Below are positions 12,901 to 26,500 of a DNA stretch of 64,000 nt, in pieces. The stretch covers positions 1,292,001 to 1,356,000 of the forward strand of contig JABAKD010000017.1 of the NCBI GenBank assembly GCA_012845835.1, read 5' to 3'. The position numbers were made by a program, and so were the translations under genes. The notes below the pieces were generated by a model, which ran no database searches, was not told where the DNA came from, and was given only the letters and a program-made list of their open reading frames with translations. The stretch is from Undaria pinnatifida (lineage: Eukaryota > Sar > Phaeophyceae > Laminariales > Alariaceae). Every line of letters begins with the position of its first letter. Position 1 is the stretch's first letter.

Positions 12901-14425
12901 ATATGTTCGGTGTGCAAAGAGCCGCGCCCTACGGATTCCACCAAAAAACCACGTGCGTCGTAGTAGGTCGTACAGCCCACGTCACTCCGGTAGCCCATCT
13001 GTCACGAAAACATAACAAAATATCTACATCTTGTAACGGGGATGTATTTGTACCTCTGGCCTTTCAGAGGTGTGCTTACTTTGCGCGTGGACATGTCCCC
13101 GGTCGAGTCAGCGACTCCCCCCATGTCTGCCAGCTGGATGTGTCCATCCGCCCCCAACATAACGTTCCTAGGTTTCAGGTCGCTGGTAGGCATGTTCATG
13201 GCGGGGGAGGGACGGAGGGAGGGACGGAGGGAGGGAGAATTGACAACATTAGTCAGGACGCTGTGCATATGTTCGAGCTTCAGTCCTAGTATATAGCAGT
13301 GGAACAATGCTGAACTTATACCTGGTACATGCAAAACGTTTGAGCTTCGGTCCCGTTGTGGACCACTGGAACAACTCTGAGAGTATACCCAGAATAACAC
13401 AAGGAAACGACTGGTCCTACGCTGCCAAGCTAAAAAAAACAAAAAAATCGGGGCTAGTTTTTTTTTTTTCTCTTTCCGTTGCTCTTAGGGCGTGGATTGA
13501 TGCGGTATCTCTGCTTTACGGCACAGAAACACTGAGATCCTGCGATTAGTTGCGGGACCCGGCGCATAAGGTTCATCCCTGACGAGAGAGAAAACAAGAA
13601 AAAACGCGTAAGGGTCATCCCTGACGAGAGAGAAAAAAAAAACGCACAAGGGTCACCCCTGACGAGAAAAAAAAAAAAACAAAAAAAGGTCAGGAACCAC
13701 GAGACAAAAAAAACAAAAACTGACGTTTTCGAACTAATCGCGATATTGTGTCAGAGGTTCTGATTTCCGGGGAAAAAAAAAAAAAAAAAAAACTGTAAGC
13801 ATCACATAAAAATTGATGTCAGGATTCTGAACAAAATAAGTGCCGTGTGCTGTTTTGTTGTTGTTGTTGTTGTTGTTGTTGTTTTTATTGAAAAAAGTGC
13901 CGTGTGCGTGTGAGTGTGTGTGTGTTTTTGTTTTCAGAAACAAGGCCACGGCAGGAGGCTCCCAGTAAGGAAGGCGGTGGAGTGTGCCAGAGACATGTGA
14001 CCGTCTTATAGAGGGAACCCGCCTTATTCAGGCTACGAGTGCAATTCCTCAGTCTTGCCACCAGAATTTTTGTCCGTTTTGTATCGGGATACCGCCTTAT
14101 TGGGGGACCCCTGCTGAACCGAAAACCGAATAGGAGGCGTTCTTCTTGAAAAACGAATACAAAGGGTAGGTTCTTGTTTGGCAGGTGTTAGCCTCCAAAA
14201 CGTTGGAAAGTTGCTGGAAACTTTCCGATTTTCGCTCGGTTGGAAGGCTTCGACGTGTACTCCCAAAGAGTCTACTCCCAAAGGGGGTGTGTGGTTCAGT
14301 TCGTTTTCCTTGATAGCCCGAAGTTTACTCTCTTGTGCGTAAATTTCTTGATGTTGTGCATTGCTGCAGGCTCGTTTTAGATATTTAAGGGTGCCGTCTT
14401 TCACCATTTTAAAACAACAACGACC

Positions 14426-14506
<81 letters not shown>

Positions 14507-17500
14507 CTAGCAACCACCGCCACCACCACCACAAGATCGCTTCGCATTTTGAAAACCTGGTAATTGCATATGGCCTGCGAGCTTTCCAAAGACCGCGGTT
14601 AAACTGGCTGTTTTTACACCCAGCGTCCATCTCTAGTTGAATGACACCCGCGCCACATTACACACTGCCAATGCAACAGCCCCCTCACACAAAAAACGAT
14701 TCATAAGACCCCACGTCCCGATTGTTATATGTGATCGCGGTTTTTCCTGACCGCAAACAGGTAAAGTAACACCAGCGATTTCGATTAAAAAACAAAAGTG
14801 TTGTGTCTACCGCAGAACGACTCCTACCTGGTACCCGGGTATTTTTCCCCTGGGTTGGTTGAGGCTGGCCTTGGGGTTATATGACCCTGGTCGGTTTCCA
14901 TCATGTCATTTTTTCTTTGCCCGACCCAAAAGAGCTTAGAAATCGCAAGCACGCCATTAACAATATCTCCGTATATTTGAGGACCATATTTGACTCTGGT
15001 TACCTTGCGTAAACCGCGAGAGCATGAGTTAGCAAAAGTCGATCACAATCGACAAGCGTTGGGAATGCCGAACCCTCTGCGTGATAAAACCGAAGGCACG
15101 TACCGCTGGGGGGGGGGGGGCGGGGCGACATCTGAGACCACGGCTTGTTCAGAGTCTCGAAAGTAAAAGTGGAAAACAAAAAACAAAAAAACTCTATAGT
15201 CGAGGAACACCTCTCATGAAAGCACACAACATATATATATATTTTCCATCTCATCTATTATCTTCGCATTACTGTTGCGCTCGCTCCCAGCATCCTCCAC
15301 GTTGGCGTCACGGGCCCTGCGACTGCCCGAGTCGGCAGGTTTGGCATTTAACGTCCTTTTCGGGAAGACATTGCGGAAGTCCGCAGAACAGTTGTGGTCT
15401 TAGCAGACGCAGAAAATCCGCAGACGCGCGCATTTCGAGAGGTCACCGAGTACCTCTCTGCGGCTCTTGCGATTGGTCGGGACTTACCCGGGGGCTACTT
15501 GTTCCCCGTGGTGGAATGTAACCGTGAGAGGGGATCAGTGGCGATCACTGCACCTCGCACGACGGCCGCCTTGCAGGCACATCTACGCGCAGGAGGGTTG
15601 CCCGACGATTTCACGATGCACTCGTGTAGAGTAGGGGCATCGCTTAGCAAGTCGCTCGCAGGTACGGCGGTAAACGAGATCATGAAGATCGGAGTTTGGA
15701 AGACCGAGCGCGTCGCGCGGTGTTACGTTGGACCGACCACCAGCGCGGGGGCGAATTCAAAGGGGAAAGGAGGACGCGGTGGGGGTTCTCAGCGAACGGG
15801 AACGGGGGACAATAGCTACGCGATAGCCATGGACTTCCCTTTGTCCCAAGCTTTTCAGGGCGATTTTGCCGCGTCTAAGAGGCGGTAAGCGAGGTTCACC
15901 GCAAGTAGGGGTGAGATGATGCGAGACCTAGACCAACTATCCACTACGATCACGGGTAACGGCACAAGCAAGTATGGGTAGGATCACCGGCGGGGGCAGG
16001 AGGCCTCATTAAATCCAATGCTTTACATTAATAAACAAGCGAACGAGCAGGAGAATACGGCAGCAAAATCGGAGAGCAAATAAAGCCGAATCAGACATGC
16101 TTCCATGATTTGAGATCCGATATTAAAAGGAGTATGATATCGCCCCTCTGACGCATTGCTTTCGTCACCGGACCAAAAGCGAGAAAAATTGAGGTGGCGA
16201 CACGTTATCTGACCATCCCTCCCACCCGGCTTGGCGAAAGTAGTGTCTTCAAGCACACCCTCTGCGCATAGGGATTTACGGTACTGTACTAAGCTCGGGA
16301 TTGTGAGCTTAGTGGGGGCGTTTATCCCGGGCGAGGACCTCTTGCTTGCGGCAGGACGCCTGATCTAATTTAATACTTACATTAAACGACAAGCGAAGGA
16401 GCGGAAGAACGCTACAGTTCCTCAGATCCGGGGTCGCAAAGCGGGCCCTCCAACCCCATCCCCACTACGGTACGTGCCTTCCTTCTTTTGTCGCGAGAAC
16501 ACTTCAGCACTTTCTTCCCTCGTTGACTGGCGTCGAATTGTGCTGTATAGGTAAAATGGCAACCGCATTTTTTTGTTTTACGTGCAGCTTGTTGTCGATG
16601 TTGGTGCTCTCGTGTTAATCAATTTGCGAAAAATGCAGACCGTAGTGGCAGGACAAGCCCGAATAACTCTCGAATCGAAGAACACCCCCCACGGAAAAAA
16701 CAAACAAACAACCAAACTTACGGCAGGGTCTCTCCGCAAAGCGGTCTGGATAAGGTGCCATCCCCATAAACGGCGGTCAAAAATCGCTTGGCACAACTGG
16801 GGAATTGCACTCATAACTCGTGACAAAATAAGGCGGCTTTCCAACTAAGGCGGTCATATTGCTCTGGCGCACCGTCGACTTACTGAGCGACCCCTACTGT
16901 GTACGTGGCAGGGAAGCCACGACGCCACGCTCACCGATACATTAGCCCCATTTCATGCAGGTAGATCAACGCCAGAATAATTTCTGCCACGTAGAAGACG
17001 ACCCTGGCTTGGTCCATGCGTTTGCCTGGTGATGCTTCGATCGCCTCCTGCGTCGGAAACATTGTTACACGTATCGTACAGGTCAGGTAAGATCAGATAG
17101 GATCAGACACGTGTGTAGAAGATTACCTTGGTTTGGTCCATGCGTTACCTTGGTGATGCTTCGATCGCGTCCGGTGTCCGGAACATGGTTACGCGCGTCG
17201 TACATGTCAGATCAGATCAGATCAGATCAGATCAGATCAGATCAGATCAGATCAGATACGCAGAAGATTACCCTGGTTTCGTCCATGCGTTCGTTCGGTG
17301 ATGCTTAGATTGCGTCCTGTGTCCGAAACATTTGCTACACATGCCATACAGACCAGATCAGATCAGATCGGACCACATCAGATAAGATCAGATCAGATCA
17401 GATCAGATCAGATCAGATCAGATCAGATCAGATCAGATCAGATCACGTATCTAAGTATTTCCGGGCAAACGGGTCCCTGATTAACGAGGCTGAGTAAACT

Positions 17501-20500
17501 GACAATAAGTTGCCGACGACTTTCTAGTTGGCTTGGCGTGAAAGTTGGTTGCGCGCGGAAAATGAAGGTGCCCTTCGTAATTATATCTGACAGATGCACC
17601 TGTGCGTTGCATTGATTTCGACGAAAACTACAGAAGGTTTGTCGGTTTTAGGTGTATCCGGTTCGACGTTTTTTTTTTTTTTTCTCTCCCGCTTTTACTC
17701 TCCAGCCTCTGGACAAGCCGTGGTCCCAGGTGTCGTCCTTTCCCCCCCCGGTTCTTGCCTTCAATTTTTATCGCGCATAGGGTTCAGCAATCCCACTGCT
17801 CGTCGATTTTTCATCGAGTGTTGCTAACTCATGCTCTCGCGCTTTCCGCAAGTCAATTTGTGCACAAGAAAAAGTCCCAACGAATTTATACGAGTATGCA
17901 CTCAGCGGGGCCCGAACGCACGAAACTGACCTATACCAGGCTCGAGGATAACCTGATACGCCACCGGGGCGACCGGCTCGACGTATACTATAGTGACACA
18001 TCATCTCACTTCTATTTTCCGGCTTTCCGACAAACCGGGGTTACAGAGCTGTCGTCCCTTCTCCCCCCGGTACATACGTGCACGTTGGTCGGCTTTTAAG
18101 GTGTACCCGGTTGGACACATACCATAGCGACACATGATCTCAGTTCTAAACTCCGGCTTTCGGGCAAACCGTGGTTTCAGAGGAGGTGTCGCAACCCTTC
18201 TCCACCCCCTCTAATATGTGTATATTGCATTTTGGCCGCCAAGAGTTCCCGCTGCCATGGATGGTCGAGTGTCATCAAAGCGTCCACACTCATGCTCTCG
18301 CGCTTTTCCGCGAGCCAAAATTTCACAGAAAACGAAATCCCTTCGCACAAAAAGAGCACACTCGGGGGGGGGCGGGGGGAGGGGAGGGCGCTCGAATTCC
18401 CGCACCCGACCGAAGTCCCGCACCGCACGCAACATCTTACACGCCCTTGAATTAATTTCTAAGCTGATTTGTCGACAACATTTTTTGGATACTTTTGGAT
18501 TTGTTTTTCGTTGTCGATAATTTCTTTTTGTTTGGGGTCTGCGCTAGGGGTGGTATTTTGTTGGATTTTTTTTTTTTTTTTTTCCTGACGGGGCGCTCCT
18601 GAAAACCAAAAATCGCTGGAAAAGTCATGTCATTCCTGTTCAGAAAAAAATCATGGTTCTGTATTTTACCTGAAAGGCCATGGGTTTCGTTTTTGTTCGT
18701 GGGGTTTTATTACCACGTTGGGTTGCATCATTGAAATTTACCGGACAAGAAAAAAAGGTTTTTGGGTGACATGTTGCGCTCCTTAACCCCTTTGGGGCTT
18801 GATAATATCTCGTCATAGTTAAGGAAAAACTGACGAGAAAAAGCTGATGATCACAGCAGCATCCCAGGTTCACATGAAGCAATCCCGAGCTGCTACCTTA
18901 GGCGACGCCGATTGATTTTCCTGTCGGAATCAAATCGCAAGCGCCTGCAAGACACGCGCACAGCTCGTTCGGCTGCCGTGTTCTGCATGCTCGTATTTCG
19001 ATGAGAACGCGTTAACCACTTGCTTCATCGTTGGAAATCGCCCCCACATAACGGTTAAACGCGGAGCCTTCAGAAAAAAATGGCGCATCTACATAGCACG
19101 AGTTAACAGGGAGAAGGCAAAACGCCGAGCGACGAATCTGTGGAAAACATCCCGACAATGTCTTCCCGAAGCCCCCGCTTTCGTCGTGTTTGTCCCCCTC
19201 TCTGTTTTCAGAGAAGGTTGAGCCTGAAACGCGCTCCCGGGGGTGGGGGGTGCTGTCTTCTGGGCCATACGGCAGATGTGAGGTGTTGCCCTACTAGACC
19301 GCGACGACGCCTTGCCAGCTTGATAGAGGTGGCGTTTTCCGGCCAACATCGTTGTTTTAAAAAAGCAAGGACAAGGCGTAGCACGGAAGGTGCGGTCGAT
19401 GGGAGCGACTGTCTAGATTCACCAACGGAGAGGCCAAGGTCTTTTAGCATACACTGCAGTCTTCCGGAGGTTCCTCCCGGAGCTGGTTTTCCGTAGGCGT
19501 CGGCGATGGTGTCCGTGGCGGCGACGGAGGCAATTCAGGCGTCGGTGCGGGTGCCGGACCCCTTCCCTCCGTCGTCCGTGTAGGCGTCGTCCGTGACGGC
19601 CTTGGTGAGTGGCCTGAGCTCTGGCAAACCTTTTCTATCAAAACCTGACGGCGCCTTTCAACTCAAGAACCACCCAACTTTTGTTTTTGATTTAGCTTTG
19701 ATTTTATTTGTTTTCGCGTTAGGTACATGATTCGTCACATCCCTAGGCCATGTTTCGTGACACGCGTAGGACGTAGGCCATGGTGGTTGCACTTTTTAGT
19801 TTGTCTCAAATTAGGTATTGGAGGAGGCATAAGGATACGTAGTATCCGAAGAGATAGGTGAACGAAGCCTTAGATATGCGTCCCACCGTGGGCGGTATTT
19901 ACTGGCCTGGAGAAAAACACTTCTATCACATAGATTGATATATATAATATACAGGTAAAAAATTAAGTAGTGGTGGATATAGCGTTAAAAAATAAGTGTC
20001 AGCGGTTCTTCTCTCCGATTCTTTTATCAAATGGATATTCACGAAACAAGAAAAAAAATAATGGTGGAATTAGGTAGCGCGAAAAAAGAAAGAGAAAAGG
20101 AAAATATTCCGAAGACAAACACACACAGGGATTATTCTCAGCGATCTTGGAAGGCGTTTTAGTTGACCCGGTCGAATTACTCCAAAAAAACATACACGCA
20201 TAGGTATTTTCTCAGCGATCTTGGAAGGCGTTTTATTTGAATGGGTCGAATTACTCCAAAAAAACATACACGCATAGGGCTTTTCTAAGCGACCTTGGAA
20301 GGCGTTTTATTTGACTCTGTCGATATACTCCAAGAAAGCACACACATAAGGGTTTTCTAGGCGACCTTGGAAGGCATTTTATTTGATTCTGTCGATTTAC
20401 TCTAAATCCTGTTGTGACTAGCGGCTGACCTGGATGTTTCCCGTGGTGACAAGATTGAGCACGATGATCGCGTGGTGCTCCGTCTGAAAAGCGTAGTCCA

Positions 20501-23500
20501 TGCGCAGCACGAAGGGGTGGTGGCATTTCTCGTAAACAATCTGTCGTACAGAAAACCGGAACACGACGAAATGGAACACACACATGACGAGAGATTAAAC
20601 ACGTTAAGGGTCGTTCTTAACGAGCGCATGAAAAAAAAAACTCAAGCTACTCCTGACAAGATGTTACGATTTCCTGACCTTCTGAAGTTCTCTGAAATAT
20701 CACGGTTTCAAATATAAAATCACGTTGCTTTTTTTCATTTGGGGGGGAGGAATCCTTCATCAAGTGTTTATGGAAGATCTATGTCAAAACGGTTTCAACG
20801 TCCGGATTCCTGACAAAAAACCACTACACGCGAAGATATCACGTTCTTTTTTCGGTCACGGTTGCTGACAATGGTTGTGTTCTTTAGGAATGACTCTTGA
20901 CCCTTCCCCACGATAAAAATAAAGGCGCGTGCCGTAGCGGGGAGGGCGGGGGGGGTGCCCGCTACCCGACTGGGGATCTGCGACACCGACGAGAGAAAGG
21001 GGGCTGTATAAGTAGGGCAACGACAATAGACGGGATGGACACACACACAAACGCACACATAACTATTATCATCACCATTGTCACAAGGGTTTGACGGCCG
21101 ACGCTGCTCGCTGAATGAAGCGAGCCCATGGCTTTTGTACCGTGCCTGCCGGTGGGTATTGGAAAGGACGAATCGTGCGTGGAGTGTAGACTCTGTGTTC
21201 ATCCAGACGTACAACAACCGGGCAGGCATCATAACCAGCCGTAAGTGGCCCAACTCGAAAAGTAAAAGTTGACCAATTCTAGCCAAATAGTCTGCGCAGC
21301 CACCTAGGGCCAAACCCTTCAGCGTATATTCGTAACCCCGAGCTGCGGCAACGCATGAAAGAGAGACACCATGTGAAACCCCCAACAAAATCTAGACGAC
21401 ATACACGAGTAGGATACACCTCGCTTTTCATGCAACTCGCCCTAACACCCCACGGCGCTTCGCGCTCGGTGCGAGAAATGCCTTCCTGGCCGATGACAAC
21501 CCGACATGCTCCATCTCCCCACTGCAGGGGTGTGAGGGCCTAGTAGCTACGGGCTAAATATTTACGTGCGTTCACTCCCACCCCCGCCGTCCCTTGGCCT
21601 CGCCGTCTCGCCGTCCACGCTCGAGAGGTTTTTCGCTAAGCTCCGGAAACAACAAACAAAAATGATCAATTACCCCCCTCACGAATGTTCGGTATTTATC
21701 ATCCCCGCGTGTAGTGCTCCACCCACCCCCCCCCCGCCCCCGTCACTCAATGGTCTTACGTTTTTCGCGGAGGTGCCGGAAACAATAAACAAAGTATCAA
21801 CTACACAACTTACCATTTTTCAGTGTTTATTTTCCTCAGGTGTAGTGCTCCAACCCCCCCCCCCCTGCGGTCCTAACAGACTCGCACGTTCATACACCAT
21901 GACACTAGGATTAAAATATGTATCCTGATGAAAGTAATTGTGCCAGGGTAAGAGTATGCAGGAGAAGTATGGGAAGGGAACGTGAAGTTCGTAAAACAAC
22001 TGGAAAACAGTGCAGATGGCAGCATCTTAAACGATACTAGGATGCTCGAGTGCGGCTAGTAATACAATATCAAGACCAGAACTAGGAACGTACCCACTCA
22101 AAACAAATAGAGACGCGAGAAAGTTGAAATGGCAATATCAAGCAATAGAATATGCCAGAAAAGAGGTTGCCAGCCATAGCTGATAGGGCTGTATGGGAGA
22201 AAGTCACAAAAGGGCGGGCTGGAATAAGATGGCATAGCGTAGTCGAGAAAGTACGGAAGGAGTTAGGGGGAGATCAAGAAGAGGTACTGTAGATAGAGCA
22301 GTTTGGCGGGTACAAGACAGAAGTAAAATAAAGGATAGAATAAAGGGAAAAGCTAGCGCTAAGAAAAAAAAAATAATAATAAGGCGAAAGAGGATAAACA
22401 CTTCGAGAAATACAGGGGGGTTGAAGGATGATATTGGAATGAAAAAGTATAAGCACGGCCCAATGGACTACGCGAAAAACCTGAAACTGCGATTTTGTGT
22501 ACGGGAGCTGGACCTACCAGAAAGAAAAAAGAGATATACCAGTAGTCTGGAGGAGTAGGACGTGGTTACTCATATGTGCCAGTGTGACACAATAATACAG
22601 AGTACGACTCACGCCGTCCGAGAATGTAAAATATACAAGGAGGAATGGGATGCGTTAGAGGAGATGAGGAAATTAGACGTATGTGACATGGAAGAGTTTG
22701 GTAGACTAGAGAGGAGCGAGAAAACGACCGCTATCCCAGGAGGTAGATGGTGCCCGCAGACGGGGAAACAGGACGGGGATAGGATAGGCAAACGGTTTCT
22801 ATGTAATGTATGGAAGAAGCGTAATGAGCGCCCAAACGTTTGAGGTGTCTCTATTTGGAGTAGGAACGGTTCTCCGTCTCGAAAGGGATGCGTGGTCAAT
22901 GGTCAAACGACTAAGGCAAACAACAAATAAGTACGCCCCCCCCCCTCCCCCCCCCCCCGTCTCACAGCGCCTCGTTGCACGCAATGTTTGCCAGGTTGGT
23001 GAAAACCCGACGTGCTCCGTCCTGGCATAGTAGGGATGCGAAGGTCTATGGCCATACGACTACGGCCATGCCCAAACTGAGTACACCCCCCCTTCCCGTC
23101 GACTACGGCCACGCTCAAACTGAGTACACCCCGCCCCTCCCCGTCCTTCAACGGTTCTAAGACTACGGCTATGCATGAAATGACACATACTACAGTAGAG
23201 TTACCCAATTGTTTTTCTAAGAAAATTTCATTGGAGGAGCTCAGCACCCCCTCCCAAAAACACCGATTTTGATACAAAAGGAAAAGTGTTGCCAGATGAA
23301 GAATCCCATCGTCTAGGTATAAAAAACGTCTATTGCAGAACAAGAATTGCATTATTCTGACGATTTTCGCTTAGGGAGGACTAAGGAGCCTGCCCCGTCC
23401 TTCAGAAAAACAAAATGGCCAAAAAGAGGTATACCTTTACCTCCTCTGTCGAAGCACGCGTCGAATGACCACACCCCGCCCGTCCATCGGCCATACCTTC

Positions 23501-26500
23501 TCGTTGTCAACATTCCTGGGGTTCCGGGCGAAGTGTCGAAGAAGATCCTTCTTGTATTGCACCTTCATGGCGTAGTGACGGCCCGTCGTCTTCTTCACCA
23601 CGTGCACCTGCCAAAAAAAAAAAAATAACACATGTCAAATAATACGCAAGAGACCCCCCCCCCCCCCCCAGAGATCAAAGGGGATAGGATAAGCACACGG
23701 TTTTTATGAAACATATAGAAACAGCTTAATGAGCGCCCAAACGTTGGAGGTGTCTCTATTAGGCGAGGGAACGGTGCTCCGCCTCGAAAGGGATGCGTGG
23801 TCAATGGTATGGCCAAATGACTAAGGCAAGCAACAAATGGGTACGCCCCCCCTCCCCCCCCCCCCTCCCCCCCCCCCCTCCCCCCCCGCCCCAGCGATGA
23901 ACTTCCGCGGCGTTGTTCTCCAGACGTATAGAGAGAGGCGCAGCAGTCCGACGGTCTCATGGACAGTTTCCGGCAAAAAGTTGTGGAACCCTCGAACGTC
24001 ACGGAACGTAGCTTTTTGCAGGACAGTTCGTGGAAAGTTCGAGGGGACATTCGTGAAATGTTTGCAGAACGTTGCTGTTCATGGAAGGTTCGTGGACTGT
24101 TCGTGGAACCTTCGCAGAACGTTCGTTCCCACGGACAATTCGTGGAAGGTTGGCGGAAAATTCGTTGAACGTAGACGGAACGGTCGAACGTCTCGGGCCG
24201 ATACTTTAGCTGGATAGTTGGCGGAAGGTTCGGGGAACATTCTTGGAACATTCGCGGGACGTTTCCTTCCATCGACAGTTCTTAGAACGTTCGCGGAAGG
24301 TTCGTGGAACGCTCGTGGAATGTTCGTGGAAGTATTTTTTTACACAAGGGGGTATATACAACGAGTGGGCCTTTGTGGTCTTGACGGTTTTTGTTTCCAC
24401 CCGTTTCGCAGGCTTACGGTTTGCCGAACATTCCACACAACATCTCATTGCAGCAGAATATCTACAGTAGCTGCCGTAATGAGATGGTGTGCAACAGCAC
24501 CAGCCGTAATGAACGGGTCCCAACCCGACAAACATCCCGCGGAATGCACAGATCACATAGATCACATAGATCACGACAAATCTACCGGCGAAAAAAAAAA
24601 ATCTTGGCCATGGCATGGGGCGTCTTCTGTGTCCGATTGTGCGAAAAGATCAGAGCGAGCGTGAAAATATCACTTGCCGCCGCTTGCCGGCGCATAGATA
24701 TCCCCGGGGCTGCTTTCCGCGACCACGAGCTCAGCCGTGCAACATACAGCACACACATCGAACGGATCGCGCTCTAGATTATCTATTAAATGTATCCTAC
24801 CATGTATGTTCACGTATTTACCCGTTTTGAGATATTGTAGCAAGAGCTGTATGTTGCACACTCGACTGGTCAAACTTACTCACGACGGCCGTGCCCTACA
24901 GATCCCACCCGGTCAACGCGATCTAGATTGCACAGATCATTTATGGTAGATCAGGGATGCACCTGTCCTAGGATATCTAGCTCATGAAAAGGGCATCCGA
25001 TCGGCGCGATGTGTGCAACGGTGCCACCATTGTTGTTGTTGCCGTTGTTCTCACATTAACTCGCTTTATCAAGTCCGCGGTCACAGACCAGGCTCCAGCC
25101 ACTTTGGAGGTGAGGAACACCCCAGGGAAAAAACACGAACAAACCAAAATTGGTACACGCATATGTCATAGCTGACGCAATTCATGCCTCCGCCAGAAAA
25201 ATAGAACAAAGTGAAATCGGGAGTCATCATACATCAGTACGACTAGTACAGCAGTAATACAGCCGTAGTGGTCCTTCTATAGTGCCAAGATGTGCCCGCC
25301 GGATATACCGGCACTGTGGTGGCAACCGGCACTACTCCGCATGCTGCCACTACTTGATGTTAACATCAGTGCCACGCGACTTGACAGGCACTTTAGCGGG
25401 GTAATCGGCACTATAGAGGCAGCGGCACTATAGAGGAATCTAACCGGCATTGCTCAACCAGCCCTGTAGCGGAAGCTCTACCGCGTACCTACGCACAACA
25501 GCAGCGCGCAGCACAGAGGGAAAATCTCAGCCAAACAGTTTCCCGCAAAACGGCAGTAGCTACTAACAGGTTCATGAAAAGTTGGAGAGGAGGACCGTGA
25601 GGGAAAGGTCAGCAAAGGCGGTTTTTGAGTTTTTTGAGCGGCAGAAAGGTCAACAAAAGGAAAGGAAAAATGGTTTCTCCGTGGCGGAGGGTCATCAAAA
25701 TTAGCGCTTCTTAGTGGCGGAAACGTAAAACAAAAGAAGAACAAAAAAATATTTTCCATGGAAATAGAAATGTAAGCAAAACCAACCCAAAATAGTGTTA
25801 TTAAGAGGCGGTAACGTCAGCAAAACGTTGGAACACCGAAAACAAAAACCGTTTCTTGGCGATGGAAACGTCACCAAAGGTGGTATTTCTACCGGCAGAG
25901 GGTTCAGTGCAAAGGCGTGTTCTTGTGTTGTCTTAAGTGACCATCGAAAAAAAAATATTGCTCACATCAACGTCAGCAAAACCCGCTCTCGGCCATGGAA
26001 CGATCAAAAACAAAAGTTCAGCTTTGCCGGTGGAAGGGCAACAAAAAAAAAAAAACTTGAAAACGGAAACGGGAACTCAATAAAAACAGTAGTAATGTTT
26101 TGCCGGCGGAAAGAAGACGAAAAGCTTGAAAAGGCCATAAATCAAGCGTGTTTCTTGGTGCCGGAAAGGTCAATAAAAGTGGAGCTTTTATCGGAATAAA
26201 CGTCCGGAATAACGTGTTTTTTTTGTGTTTGGTCTCCGAAAGATCACCAAACAAAACACTTCCCGGCAACGACAGTATCAGCAAAAGGCGTTTTTCGCCC
26301 GCAGGAAAGCAAACGAGAAAAAAAAAAAGTCGGCGTAAATACCGTCGGTGAAAAAGACGGCGGAAACAAAAAAAGTTCCTCGGGGCGACAGAAACGTGAC
26401 ACAGAAGATGTTAGGTCACGGGGAAGCAAAACGTAATAAGTGCAATCAACAACAGTTTTTTTGTTGGAGAACCGGCACGTTGTCAGAGAGCACAAGGAAA

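Larger units (their letters stand above)
13980..16873. mobile_element. Putative TIR-bounded element enclosing a tyrosine-recombinase remnant
   Basis: About 140 bp at 13980-14120 recur as a reverse complement at 16735-16873. Shared motifs read inward: TGYGCCAGAG, GACCGYCTTA, GAGTGCAATTCC, GGGATACCGCCTTA or its diverged form. GACCGCCTTAT is repeated within each end. Related ends lie at 27125-27285 and 30430-30605. The enclosed DNA has a CAA microsatellite (14426-14496), a truncated SINE (15003-15191), the recombinase frame (15394-15888) and a short direct repeat (16009-16062, 16366-16418). Whether one element made all this or two ends of a MITE family flank it by chance cannot be decided from one copy. 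Confidence 0.45.

Noticed and set aside
14401-14589. Poly-valine and poly-leucine ORFs
   Set aside because: They are translations of a CAA/GTT microsatellite.
17208-17444. CRISPR-like array
   Set aside because: The repeated GATCA runs are microsatellites and the intervening segments are copies of a kinase exon, not unrelated spacers.
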